From: Arthrobacter sp.
GTDB lineage: Bacteria; Actinomycetota; Actinomycetes; Actinomycetales; Micrococcaceae
DNA length: 10,166 nucleotides
NCBI GenBank assembly: GCA_030146405.1
Contig: JASLBS010000098.1
Coordinates: 1 to 10,166, forward strand
Direction of reading: 5' to 3'
Program-made: the position numbers and the translations under genes
Shown: piece after piece, positions 1-6,821 of the stretch
How positions within the stretch are numbered: position 1 is the stretch's first letter
Layout of the letters: every line of letters begins with the position of its first letter
Notes under the pieces: generated by a model
Databases searched by the model: none
What the model was told of the DNA's origin: nothing
Seen by the model: the letters and a program-made list of their open reading frames with translations, nothing else

Positions 1-2
1 GC

Positions 3-989
3 GACCTGGCCCCCTACATCGGCCAGCAGATCGAAGCGAAGATCATCGAGCTCGACAAGAACCGCAACAACGTCGTGCTGTCGCGTCGTGCGTGGCTCGA
101 GCAGACCCAGTCCGAGGTCCGTTCCACGTTCCTCAACAAGCACGAGAAGGGCCAGGTCCGCCCGGGCGTCGTCTCCTCGATCGTCAACTTCGGTGCGTTC
201 GTGGACCTCGGCGGCGTCGACGGCCTCGTGCACGTCTCGGAGCTCTCCTGGAAGCACATCGACCACCCCTCCGAGGTCGTCGAGGTGGGCCAGGAAGTCA
301 CCGTGGAGGTCCTCGAGGTCGATCTCGACCGCGAGCGTGTCTCCCTGTCGCTGAAGGCCACCCAGGAAGACCCCTGGCAGACCTTCGCCCGCACGCACGC
401 CCTCGGCCAGGTCGTTCCCGGCAAGGTCACGAAGCTCGTGCCCTTCGGTGCGTTCGTCCGTGTCGAGGACGGCATCGAGGGTCTCGTGCACATCTCGGAG
501 CTGGCTGTCCGCCACGTCGAACTGGCCGAGCAGGTCGTCTCCGTGGGTGACGAGCTCTTCGTCAAGGTCATCGACATCGACCTCGAGCGCCGCCGCATCT
601 CGCTCAGCCTCAAGCAGGCCAACGAGGGCGTCGACGCCGACAGCACCGAGTTCGATCCCGCGCTCTACGGCATGGCCGCCGAGTACGACGAAGAGGGCAA
701 CTACAAGTACCCCGAGGGCTTCGACCCCGAGTCGAACGAGTGGCTCGAGGGCTACGAGACCCAGCGCGCCGCGTGGGAGGCCCAGTACGCCGAGGCCCAG
801 TCGCGGTGGGAGTCGCACAAGAAGCAGGTCGTGCAGCACGCGTCCGACGACGCCGCTGCCGCGAACGAGCCTGTCGAGTCGAACTCGACCAGCTACTCCT
901 CCGAGCCCGTCGTCACGGACACCGGAGCGGGAACGCTGGCGTCCGACGAGGCACTTGCCGCTCTCCGCGAGAAGCTGACCGGGGCGTAA
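3..989 (+). CDS. rpsA: 30S ribosomal protein S1, C-terminal part (5' truncated)
   Basis: Ribosomal protein S1 binds mRNA on the small ribosomal subunit and helps initiate translation. The frame is open from base 3, so the start and the first S1 domains lie outside the window; 328 residues are visible. The visible part starts at the end of one S1 (OB-fold) repeat (DLAPYIGQQIEAKI, then VVLSRR). Two complete repeats follow, each with the signature G-x-V-x(4)-FGAFV, then GLVHVSEL or GLVHISEL, then a closing VSLSLK or ISLSLK. These should be the last two of the four repeats usual in actinobacterial S1. After them comes the actinobacterial tail, with FDPALYGMAAEYD, YPEGFDPESNEWLEGYE and a Trp/Gln/Glu-rich helix, ending in an acidic Ser/Ala-rich stretch. 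The TAA stop is followed 19 bp later by a strong hairpin. Family assignment is secure; the position within the full protein is inferred. Confidence 0.97.
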   Translation, partial: DLAPYIGQQIEAKIIELDKNRNNVVLSRRAWLEQTQSEVRSTFLNKHEKGQVRPGVVSSIVNFGAFVDLGGVDGLVHVSELSWKHIDHPSEVVEVGQEVTVEVLEVDLDRERVSLSLKATQEDPWQTFARTHALGQVVPGKVTKLVPFGAFVRVEDGIEGLVHISELAVRHVELAEQVVSVGDELFVKVIDIDLERRRISLSLKQANEGVDADSTEFDPALYGMAAEYDEEGNYKYPEGFDPESNEWLEGYETQRAAWEAQYAEAQSRWESHKKQVVQHASDDAAAANEPVESNSTSYSSEPVVTDTGAGTLASDEALAALREKLTGA

Positions 990-1008
990 GCTCCCGCGTC
1001 AGAGCTGA

Positions 1009-1051
1009 ACAGGAGAAGGCCCCCGTCCACCGGACGGGGGCCTTCTCCTGT
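1009..1051 (+). terminator. Long hairpin terminator after rpsA, probably bidirectional
   Basis: A perfect 20-bp stem (arms 1009-1028 and 1032-1051) closes a 3-base loop (ACC). The arms contain AGGAGAAGGCCCCCGTCC and its exact complement. It begins 19 bp after the rpsA stop and lies 34 bp beyond the stop of the convergent methyltransferase gene, so it can end transcripts from both sides. No clear T-tract follows on either strand, which is common for actinobacterial hairpin terminators. Confidence 0.85.
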
Positions 1052-1085
1052 CATGGCGGCCGGAGCGGACCTGGGACCGCTGCGA

Positions 1086-2237
1086 TCACCGGGAACACTG
1101 ACGCCGTGTCGACCGCGTGACGGTGAAGCGCGGTGACCGGTCGAGTTGGCGCGTGGGACCGATGATCCGTTCGAGGACGGGCCGATACTGCAGGTGGCTG
1201 TTCCAGACCGTCCACAGGTCCCCACCGGGTGCCAGCACCCGGGCACACGCGTCGAACAGTCGATGCGCGATCCCCGCATGGACAGTACTGCCGATATGGA
1301 ACGGTGGATTGAGGACGATCGCCCGCACGGAGGCGTCGGGGAGGGCCGACAGGGCGTCATCCCTGCTGATCCTGATCCTGTGGGCGACCCCGTTGGCGGC
1401 AGCCGTGGCGGCCGTGGAGTTCGCCGCGGACCTCGACTCGTCGGTGGCGAGAACCTCGAGGCCCGGATGGGCCAGTGCGAGGTAGGTGGAAATGGCCCCG
1501 TTGCCGCACCCGAGGTCCACGATGTCCGGTGCTGACGCGTCGCCCGGCGATCCGGGAGGTGGAAGCAGGTGGGGAAGCAGCAGCCGTGTCCCCGGATCGA
1601 GGGAGGCACCACCGAAGGTCGCGCCGAAAGCGTGCAGTTCGAGGGGCTGATCGAGACCGACGTCATGCACGGTCCGGCGAGGGGAGGCGGACGGTCCGAC
1701 GGCACGTGGGGCCGACGCCGTGAGGACGCGCGCCTTCTGCCGGCCGAGGCCGGCCGTGACCTCTCCGAAGTAGCGGCCGAGCACCTCGTTCATGGAGCGG
1801 GACATGTGCTTGACCCGCCCTGTCGCCAGGACCTGGACATCCGGTCTCGCGTAGGCCGCGATGGTCCAGGCGATCTCGTCCAGCTCGTCGAGAGAGCGAG
1901 GCAGACGCAGGAGGACGGTGGAGACGTCGTCGAGGAGACCGGCGTCGAGTACATGGAACCGGAAAGTATCCTCGAGGCCCTGGTCGGCCGCGTTCAGCAC
2001 AAGGGCCCGCTCGCCGACCAGGCTGTCCTGGAAGACCCGCACCACTCGGCCCGAGGCCTGCGCCGCTCCGAGCGTGAGCGCCCCGTAGCCGTCGTTGATC
2101 GTGGCGATGCAGTCCGAGTCCCGCAGGCGGTCGGCGGCCGTGTCGAGGAGCAGACGGTCAGCCGCATCCACGGCGACCAGTTCGGGGGCCTCGACGTCGG
2201 GACGTCGGCGCAGGAGGTCTGGATCGAACGGCTTCAC
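1086..2237 (-). CDS. RlmG/RsmC-family class I methyltransferase, probably rRNA guanine-N2
   Basis: This is probably a SAM-dependent rRNA methyltransferase of the RlmG/RsmC type, which makes N2-methylguanosine (RlmG acts on 23S rRNA, RsmC on 16S rRNA). Starting at GTG 2237 gives 383 residues, close to E. coli RlmG (378). A degenerate N-terminal half (about 1-175) is followed by a catalytic half with the SAM motif DLGCGNG (about 241-247), the acidic pair DE (about 266-267), the NPPFH motif (about 310-314) typical of amino-group methylation, and a C-terminal LWTVWNSHLQY segment resembling RlmG. GTG 2237 is chosen because AGGA lies 7 bases upstream; an adjacent in-frame TTG at 2240 would add one residue. 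It is the last gene of a three-gene minus-strand unit, 44 bp after the hypothetical gene. The substrate is inferred from motifs only; rRNA or another RNA remains open. Confidence 0.85.
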   Translation of the reverse strand: MKPFDPDLLRRRPDVEAPELVAVDAADRLLLDTAADRLRDSDCIATINDGYGALTLGAAQASGRVVRVFQDSLVGERALVLNAADQGLEDTFRFHVLDAGLLDDVSTVLLRLPRSLDELDEIAWTIAAYARPDVQVLATGRVKHMSRSMNEVLGRYFGEVTAGLGRQKARVLTASAPRAVGPSASPRRTVHDVGLDQPLELHAFGATFGGASLDPGTRLLLPHLLPPPGSPGDASAPDIVDLGCGNGAISTYLALAHPGLEVLATDESRSAANSTAATAAANGVAHRIRISRDDALSALPDASVRAIVLNPPFHIGSTVHAGIAHRLFDACARVLAPGGDLWTVWNSHLQYRPVLERIIGPTRQLDRSPRFTVTRSTRRQCSR

Positions 2238-2281
2238 CAATTCATCCTAGGCGGTGCCGGCGGGAGCGTCGCGGAGGGCGA

Positions 2282-2695
2282 TCAGGGAGCGCTCTGCCCC
2301 GGACCCGCGTCGTCGGTATCGGCATCGGTGCGCCCTGCCCCCGGATCGGTCTCGAGAAGCCAATCGAGCGCTGCGCCGGGGGGTGGTGCCTCGGCGTCCT
2401 GTTCCGGTGGAGGGGCATCCCGCCGGCTGCCGCTGTCGGCAGGATCGGTGCTGTAGGGAGCTCGCAGCGGAGGAGGCAGGCGATCGATCAGTTCGTTGGC
2501 CGCGTGGGCGAGGAGGTCCCGCTGCAGGGGAGGAAGTGTGAAGGAGCCGTGGAGATACGCCTCGACCTCGTACTCGCCGGCGTCGCCGCCGAGGCCGAAG
2601 TAGTGCAGCCACAGTTCGCTGGCCTCGATCTGGGCATGGCGGACCGCCCGGAGGAGATGGATCCGCTGGTACTCGTGATCAGGATGGTTCTCCAC
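2282..2695 (-). CDS. Conserved hypothetical protein, 137 aa, downstream of the ANTAR regulator
   Basis: No function is recognised. The GTG start at 2695 lies 10 bases after the stop of the ANTAR gene, which suggests co-transcription and possibly translational coupling; only a weak AGGCG precedes it. The first 80 residues look like a folded, mainly helical domain with aromatic positions (EASELWLHYFGLGGDAG, then EYEVEAYLHGSFTLPPLQRD, then LLAHAANELIDRL). The last 55 residues are a Pro/Asp/Ala-rich, acidic, low-complexity tail that is probably disordered. No signal peptide or membrane segment is present. The frame is open upstream to 2785, but that extension is Arg/Pro/Ser-rich and overlaps the ANTAR coding region, so it is not taken as coding. 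The tight link to the regulator suggests a partner or output protein, which is inference. Confidence 0.72.
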   Translation of the reverse strand: MENHPDHEYQRIHLLRAVRHAQIEASELWLHYFGLGGDAGEYEVEAYLHGSFTLPPLQRDLLAHAANELIDRLPPPLRAPYSTDPADSGSRRDAPPPEQDAEAPPPGAALDWLLETDPGAGRTDADTDDAGPGQSAP

Positions 2696-2705
2696 GGGTC
2701 GCGCC

Positions 2706-3419
2706 TTAGCGGGAGCTACCGGCGGTGCCGTTGATGACGGCGAGGGCGACGGCCCGCAGGTCCGTCCTCGTGGTCGAGGCCTCACCGATCATGCGGCGCA
2801 TGGCCGTTTCGCCGTCCAGACCGTGCCGTTCCATCAGGATGCCGCGAGCCGTGTGGATCAGGTCGCGGGTGCCGAGCGCATCCTGCAGTGCCTTGCTCAC
2901 CGCTGCCGGTGCGGTGTCCGGGCGGGCACTCCCGAGCAGGGTGGCAGCAGGCGACGCGAGGAGGATGAGCTGTTCCCGGTCCTGGGCCGAGAAGGCGGAG
3001 GGGAGTGAGGAGTACACCTTCAGTGCTCCGATGCTCTTCCCGTTGTGCACCAGGGCGGCGCTGAGGGTCGAACGCAGCGGAAGGTGCGCCACGGCCTCCC
3101 GCCACAGGGGCCACCGGTCGTCGGCGTGGACATCATCGATCTGCACGGTGGACTCCGCTGCCCAGGCGGTGAGGCAGGGGCCCTGACCGAGCTCGTACTG
3201 CAGTTCGTCCGCGGTTGCGACCACGTCGTCGGTGTGGCCGGTACTGCGCCTCCGGCCCTGCTCGTCGATGAGTGAGACCCCGGCTCCGAGCGATCCGGGA
3301 ACGGACTTCTTCACGGCTTCCGCGAGGTCCTCGACGGCACGCCCCGCCGCTGGTTCCGTGAGGAGGAGGCCCTTGAGCCTTGCGAAGACGAAAGTCAGTT
3401 CTTCCATCGGTGAAGTCAC
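2706..3419 (-). CDS. GAF and ANTAR domain regulator (predicted RNA-binding antiterminator)
   Basis: This is a predicted cytoplasmic sensor-regulator of 237 residues. An N-terminal GAF domain (about 25-165) has the pattern usual in this family: GAGVSLIDEQG, then ELQYELGQGPCLTAW, IDDVHADDRWP, LRSTLSAALVHNGKSIGAL and YSSLPSAFS. A C-terminal ANTAR domain (about 175-230) has the helical signature IHTARGILMERHGLDGETAMRRM followed by LRAVALAVIN. ANTAR domains bind paired hairpins in nascent RNA and prevent termination. The GAF domain presumably senses a small ligand or redox state; no phosphoacceptor receiver domain is present. The GTG start at 3419 has GAGG 8 bases upstream; an ATG at residue 5 is an alternative. 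It is the first gene of the minus-strand unit. The RNA targets and the ligand are unknown. Confidence 0.92.
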   Translation of the reverse strand: MTSPMEELTFVFARLKGLLLTEPAAGRAVEDLAEAVKKSVPGSLGAGVSLIDEQGRRRSTGHTDDVVATADELQYELGQGPCLTAWAAESTVQIDDVHADDRWPLWREAVAHLPLRSTLSAALVHNGKSIGALKVYSSLPSAFSAQDREQLILLASPAATLLGSARPDTAPAAVSKALQDALGTRDLIHTARGILMERHGLDGETAMRRMIGEASTTRTDLRAVALAVINGTAGSSR

Positions 3420-3461
3420 GGTTCCAGCCTCGGCAGCGCAGTCGTCTTGATCGGGTACGAA

Positions 3462-3473
3462 GTATCAGGATAC
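3462..3473. promoter_or_regulatory. Inverted repeat in the ANTAR gene promoter region (possible operator)
   Basis: GTATC-AG-GATAC forms perfect 5-bp arms around a 2-base centre, 43 bases upstream of the GTG start of the ANTAR gene. Read on the minus strand it contains TATCCT and overlaps GATACT, both acceptable -10 elements, so a bound protein would block the promoter. No convincing -35 box was found, and a repeat this short can occur by chance. Confidence 0.25.
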
Positions 3474-3576
3474 ACAGGGGATCGGGGCTGGTACCGGTCC
3501 TGTACCCGCCCCCGGCGGAGGTGTAGGCGTCGCGGCCCCACACTGCCACCACTGCCCGGATCAGCACACGAGTTGC

Positions 3577-3606
3577 TTGCTGGTGGGTGGAAGCGATGTC
3601 TAGGGT
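3577..3606 (+). promoter_or_regulatory. Candidate promoter for the 112-aa protein
   Basis: TTGCTG (3577-3582) and TAGGGT (3601-3606) are separated by 18 bases. This predicts a start near 3612 and a leader of about 30 bases that includes the AGGAG ribosome binding site of the gene at 3644. The match is by eye and moderate. Confidence 0.4.
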
Positions 3607-3643
3607 TGGGTTACCCAGCACCCCGAGGAGCCCAGGAGCTGAC

Positions 3644-3982
3644 ATGACCGGATCCCCAGACCGTGACGCGTTGCCACTGCCCGACTACGACCACATCCCG
3701 CTCGGAACACTCCCCACCCGCATCACCGGCCTCGACGAGGGCGGCCTGCGGGCGCTACTGGACTACGAGGAGGCCCACGGGGACCGACTCCCGGTGAAGC
3801 TCGTCCTCCAGCAGCGGCTGGAGGCGGTCCAGGGCGGGGCGGAACTCTCCGACGGAGCGGGAACCTCGCTGCCGGAGGTCGGGGGCACCGCGGGTGGCTC
3901 TCCGGTCGGTCCGGCCACCTCGGGCCCACCCATCAACCCGCCGTCACACGGAGACCCGACGAATCCCGCGCAGCCCCGGTAG
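3644..3982 (+). CDS. Small conserved actinobacterial protein, 112 aa, unknown function
   Basis: The first half carries a compact conserved core (about 12-62): LPDYDHIPLGTLPTRI, then GLDEGGLRALLDYEEAHGDR, then LPVKLVLQQRLEAV. I recognise this pattern from many small actinobacterial proteins (I believe the DUF8129 group, which should be checked). The rest (about 63-112) is a Gly/Pro/Thr/Ser-rich, probably disordered tail. There is no signal peptide or transmembrane segment. The ATG at 3644 is chosen over the upstream in-frame ATG at 3587 because AGGAG lies 7 bases before it and the conserved core begins soon after. The gene is divergent from the ANTAR regulator and convergent with recQ, and seems to be transcribed alone. 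Its biochemical role is unknown. Confidence 0.75.
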   Translation: MTGSPDRDALPLPDYDHIPLGTLPTRITGLDEGGLRALLDYEEAHGDRLPVKLVLQQRLEAVQGGAELSDGAGTSLPEVGGTAGGSPVGPATSGPPINPPSHGDPTNPAQPR

Positions 3983-3988
3983 CGACGG

Positions 3989-4024
3989 CGTGCCGCCCAC
4001 GGTCCTCAGGCCGCGGGCGGCACG
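3989..4024. terminator. Hairpin between the convergent 112-aa gene and recQ
   Basis: A perfect 10-bp GC stem (CGTGCCGCCC at 3989-3998, GGGCGGCACG at 4015-4024) encloses a 16-base loop. It starts 7 bases after the plus-strand stop at 3982, and its right arm lies in the last codons of the minus-strand recQ. The position between convergent genes suggests a shared terminator; no T-tract follows on either side. Confidence 0.5.
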
Positions 4025-5676
4025 GCGGTGAGGAGACCCTTCTTCTCCACGAGCCCGACTGAGAGCGTCTTGTAGCCCACCGTGTCGAAGAGCACCGTGA
4101 TGATCTCCCCCTCGTATCCCATCACCGTTCCATGACCCCATTCGGGGTGCTCCACGGCACTGTCGACGCCGAAGGGCACGTCGCCCTCCGTACCGGGCAC
4201 TCGGCGACGCTCCTCGTGGTGCGAGGGCATGTTCCGGTGCCGTGCGCAGTTGTCGCAGTTGCCGCAGGGTTCGAGGAGTTCCTCGCCGAAGTAGGAGAGC
4301 AGGAACTGGCGACGGCATCCCTTCGTCTCGGCGTAGCGCCGAGCCATCTCGATCCGGGACCGGTCGATCCGCTCGCGATTGTCCGCCTGCTCGACAGCCC
4401 GGTCCACCGCCTCGTCCGCGCCCATCCTCCTGGCCCTGTAACCCTTCACCCCGTCGTTGACGCTCCCCGAGGCCTCGAGCAGATTCAGGAGTCCCGTCAG
4501 CTTCCGCGGGGACAGGCCGGAGAGCTCCTTCAGCTTCTTCGCCTTGACGGGTCGCTCCTGCGCACTGAGCAGCAGGAACAGTTGCCGTAGCTGCTTCCGG
4601 TTGGCGGTCTTGGCTGCGAAGAAGCGCCGGAGCGAGAGGTCCTCGGGGCGGTAGTGGAGGATGGCCGCGGCCGGAAGCCCGTCCCGTCCACCACGGCCCA
4701 CCTCCTGGTAGTAGCTGTCCAGCGAATCGGAGATGTCCGCGTGGACCACGAAACGCACGTCCGGCTTGTCGATGCCCATGCCGAACGCTGTCGTGGCGAC
4801 CACCACATCGATCGACCCGTCGAGGAAGCCCTGGTGGACCGCCGAGCGCTCCTTCTTCCGCCGACCGGAGTGATACGCATCGACACTGCGTCCGTGTCCG
4901 CCGAGATCGACGGCGAGGGCTTCCGCGGCCTTCTTCGTGGCGACGTAGACGAGCCCCGGCCCGTCCAGCTGGAGGATCTGCTCGCGGACGGCCCGTTGCT
5001 TGTCCGCGTCCTCCACGTGCAGGACCACCTCGAGCGCCAGATTCGGACGGTCGAAGCCCTCCACGATCACCACCGGGTCCTTCAGATGCAGCCTCTCGAC
5101 GATCTCCTTCTGGACCGGGTGCGAGGCCGTGGCCGTGAGACCGACGACCGGAACGTGGAGCTGACGGACGAGCTGACCCAGCTGCAGGTAATCGGGGCGG
5201 AAGTCGTGCCCCCAGGAGGACACGCAGTGTGCTTCGTCGACGACCACGAGGGAGACATCCAGGGACCGGAGCCGCGCGGCGACGTCCTCCCGCGCCACCT
5301 GCTCCGGAGCGAGGAACAGGAACTTCGCCCGCGTCTCCTCGTCGGGGTCGGTGGCTGCCGCCCAGGCGGCGTCCAGGTCGGACTTGTTCATCCCCGAGTT
5401 GATGACGTGCGCGCGGGTGCGACCGGTGTTCGCGTTGATCGTTTCGGCCTGGTCGTGCTGGAGTGCGATCAGGGGCGAGACGACGACGGCGACGCCGGGC
5501 AGTGACATCGCGGGAACCTGGTAGATGGCCGACTTGCCGGAGCCGGTCGGCATGACGCACAGGGTGCTGTGGCCCTGGAGTACGGCCTGCATGGCCTGTT
5601 CCTGACCCGGGTGGAGATCCCTCCAGCCGAAGGTGGAAGCGGCGGTGTTCTGAAGGTCCTGCAGGGTGACGGTCAC
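4006..5676 (-). CDS. recQ: RecQ-family ATP-dependent DNA helicase with a PcrA/UvrD-like C-terminal domain
   Basis: This is a 3'-5' superfamily 2 DNA helicase acting in recombination and replication-fork repair. The 556-residue protein (from GTG 5676) has Walker A MPTGSGKS (about 42-49), motif Ia SPLIALQHDQ, DEAH box DEAHC (147-151), the RecQ aromatic loop SSWGHDFRPDY, motif III LTATA, and motifs V-VI ATTAFGMGIDKPDVR and QEVGRGGRDG (about 324-333). An extra region of about 90 residues, probably winged-helix-like (SAQERPVKAKKLKELSGLSP), precedes the zinc site. The zinc cysteines C454, C471, C474 and C477 have exactly the C-x16-C-x2-C-x2-C spacing of E. coli RecQ. No HRDC domain follows; the C-terminus (506-549) is a beta-rich segment starting VEHPEWGHGTV. 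GTG 5676 is preferred because GAGGAGG lies just upstream; an in-frame GTG at 5703 would add 9 residues but lacks a ribosome binding site. recQ is divergent from coaE, 122 bp apart. Confidence 0.95.
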   Translation of the reverse strand: MTVTLQDLQNTAASTFGWRDLHPGQEQAMQAVLQGHSTLCVMPTGSGKSAIYQVPAMSLPGVAVVVSPLIALQHDQAETINANTGRTRAHVINSGMNKSDLDAAWAAATDPDEETRAKFLFLAPEQVAREDVAARLRSLDVSLVVVDEAHCVSSWGHDFRPDYLQLGQLVRQLHVPVVGLTATASHPVQKEIVERLHLKDPVVIVEGFDRPNLALEVVLHVEDADKQRAVREQILQLDGPGLVYVATKKAAEALAVDLGGHGRSVDAYHSGRRKKERSAVHQGFLDGSIDVVVATTAFGMGIDKPDVRFVVHADISDSLDSYYQEVGRGGRDGLPAAAILHYRPEDLSLRRFFAAKTANRKQLRQLFLLLSAQERPVKAKKLKELSGLSPRKLTGLLNLLEASGSVNDGVKGYRARRMGADEAVDRAVEQADNRERIDRSRIEMARRYAETKGCRRQFLLSYFGEELLEPCGNCDNCARHRNMPSHHEERRRVPGTEGDVPFGVDSAVEHPEWGHGTVMGYEGEIITVLFDTVGYKTLSVGLVEKKGLLTAVPPAA

Positions 5677-5760
5677 GATCCTCCTCGGAAAAGGTAAGTG
5701 CACTGAGCGTATTCAGGGGGTCCGACAATTCTCCCGGCGGGGCCACGAGCTGCTTCCGTC

Positions 5761-5792
5761 TTGACAGGTCCGCGGAGGGTGCGGGCTAGTGT
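5761..5792 (+). promoter_or_regulatory. Promoter of coaE, predicted to give a leaderless mRNA
   Basis: A perfect -35 box TTGACA (5761-5766) precedes an actinobacterial-type -10 box TAGTGT (5787-5792, TANNNT). The last base of the -10 lies 6 bases before the coaE ATG at 5799, so the transcript should begin at or next to the start codon. The 20-base spacer is longer than ideal. The only purine-rich stretch (GGAGGG, 5775-5780) is 18 bases from the ATG, too far to be a ribosome binding site. Confidence 0.6.
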
Positions 5793-5798
5793 GGACCC

Positions 5799-6821
5799 AT
5801 GCTGCGGATAGGACTCACGGGGGGCATCGCCGCCGGCAAGTCGGTGGTGACAAGCAGGTTGAGGACGTACGGTGCGGTGATCGTGGACGCCGACGCCCTG
5901 GCACGTGCTGTCGTCGGTGAGGGCTCCGAGGGTCTCGCCGACGTGATCGACGCCTTCGGCCCGGGCATCCTGGCGCCGGACGGTGGTCTCGACCGTCCGG
6001 CTCTGGGACGCCTCGTCTTCTCGGACCGCTCCGCGCGCGAGCGGCTCAACGCCATCGTGCACCCGCGCGTGCGTGCCGATGCCGCCCGCCTGATCGAACG
6101 GGCACCTGCGGACTCCGTGGTGGTCGAGGACATCCCGCTCCTCGTCGAGACGGGGCAGGCGGCACGCTTCCACCTCGTCGTCGTGGTCGACGCTCCGGAC
6201 GACCTCCGGATCGAGCGGATGGTCGGTCAGCGAGGCATGGATCGCCACGACGCCGCGCAGCGCATCGCCGCACAGGCAACGCGTGCCGAGCGATTGCGCG
6301 AGGCCGACGCGGTCCTCGTGAACGACCGCTCGCTCGAGGAACTGCTCACGGCGACGGAGGCACTGTGGCACGGGAGGATCGTGCCGTTCCGCGACAACCT
6401 GACGGCGGGCAGGCCCGCTGTGGCGGGTCATCCGGCGGCGGCAGCGGGGACGAACGGAACGGGGAATCTCGAGCGCCGCGTCCGGGCGAAGCTGAGGGCA
6501 GCGCTTCCGGAGTCCGCCTCCGTCGAGCGCGATCCCACACCGCTCCGGGTGCCGGAGGAACGACCCGGCGATCACACCGAGGGAGCTGTCGACAGACCGG
6601 CCGACACTGCATCCGAGAGCGACGACGTCACCCACGCGGCGCTGCGCGTGACCGTCACGGCGAAGGACGTGGAGGCTGCGTCCGACGCCGTCTCCGCGGC
6701 CGGCTTCCCGCCCGTCGGGTCGGAGGGCGGACACCCGACGGGTGCCCCGGCCCTGCATCGGGCGGCCGATCCGGCGATCGACGTCACGGTGACCGTCGGA
6801 GGTACAGCCGCGTCCGCCTGA
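5799..6821 (+). CDS. coaE: Dephospho-CoA kinase with an eroded GrpB-like C-terminal extension
   Basis: CoaE phosphorylates the ribose 3'-hydroxyl of dephospho-CoA with ATP, the last step of coenzyme A synthesis, in the cytoplasm. Residues 1-200 are the kinase: P-loop GGIAAGKS (8-15), VDADALAR (29-36), LNAIVHPRVR (83-92), VEDIPLLVETG (109-119), and the lid region RMVGQRGMDRHDA (140-152). Typical stand-alone CoaE proteins are about 200 residues; this one has 340. After the linker LWHGRIVPFRDNL (189-201), seen where actinobacterial CoaE is fused to a GrpB/UPF0157 domain, come about 118 residues with only faint GrpB resemblance (RRVRAKLRAAL near 226; ALRVTVTAKDVEAASDAV then AAGFPPV at 281-306). 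The usual HIGSTAVPG-type motif is missing. The ATG 5799 start is fixed by the core motifs and promoter. uvrB follows 81 bp downstream. Kinase function is secure; the tail's role is unknown. Confidence 0.95.
   Translation: MLRIGLTGGIAAGKSVVTSRLRTYGAVIVDADALARAVVGEGSEGLADVIDAFGPGILAPDGGLDRPALGRLVFSDRSARERLNAIVHPRVRADAARLIERAPADSVVVEDIPLLVETGQAARFHLVVVVDAPDDLRIERMVGQRGMDRHDAAQRIAAQATRAERLREADAVLVNDRSLEELLTATEALWHGRIVPFRDNLTAGRPAVAGHPAAAAGTNGTGNLERRVRAKLRAALPESASVERDPTPLRVPEERPGDHTEGAVDRPADTASESDDVTHAALRVTVTAKDVEAASDAVSAAGFPPVGSEGGHPTGAPALHRAADPAIDVTVTVGGTAASA

Noticed and set aside
1569..2456. A 295-codon plus-strand frame opposite the methyltransferase gene
   Set aside because: It overlaps conserved methyltransferase motifs on the other strand and has no recognisable domain.
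3944..5746. A 600-codon minus-strand frame overlapping recQ
   Set aside because: It is the +1 shadow of recQ in the same strand; composition is Arg/Gly/Pro-dominated, while the recQ frame has every helicase motif.
5677..5760. Search for a recQ promoter on the minus strand (TTGTCG, TACGCT, TACCTT considered)
   Set aside because: No pair of boxes has acceptable spacing, so no promoter is called.
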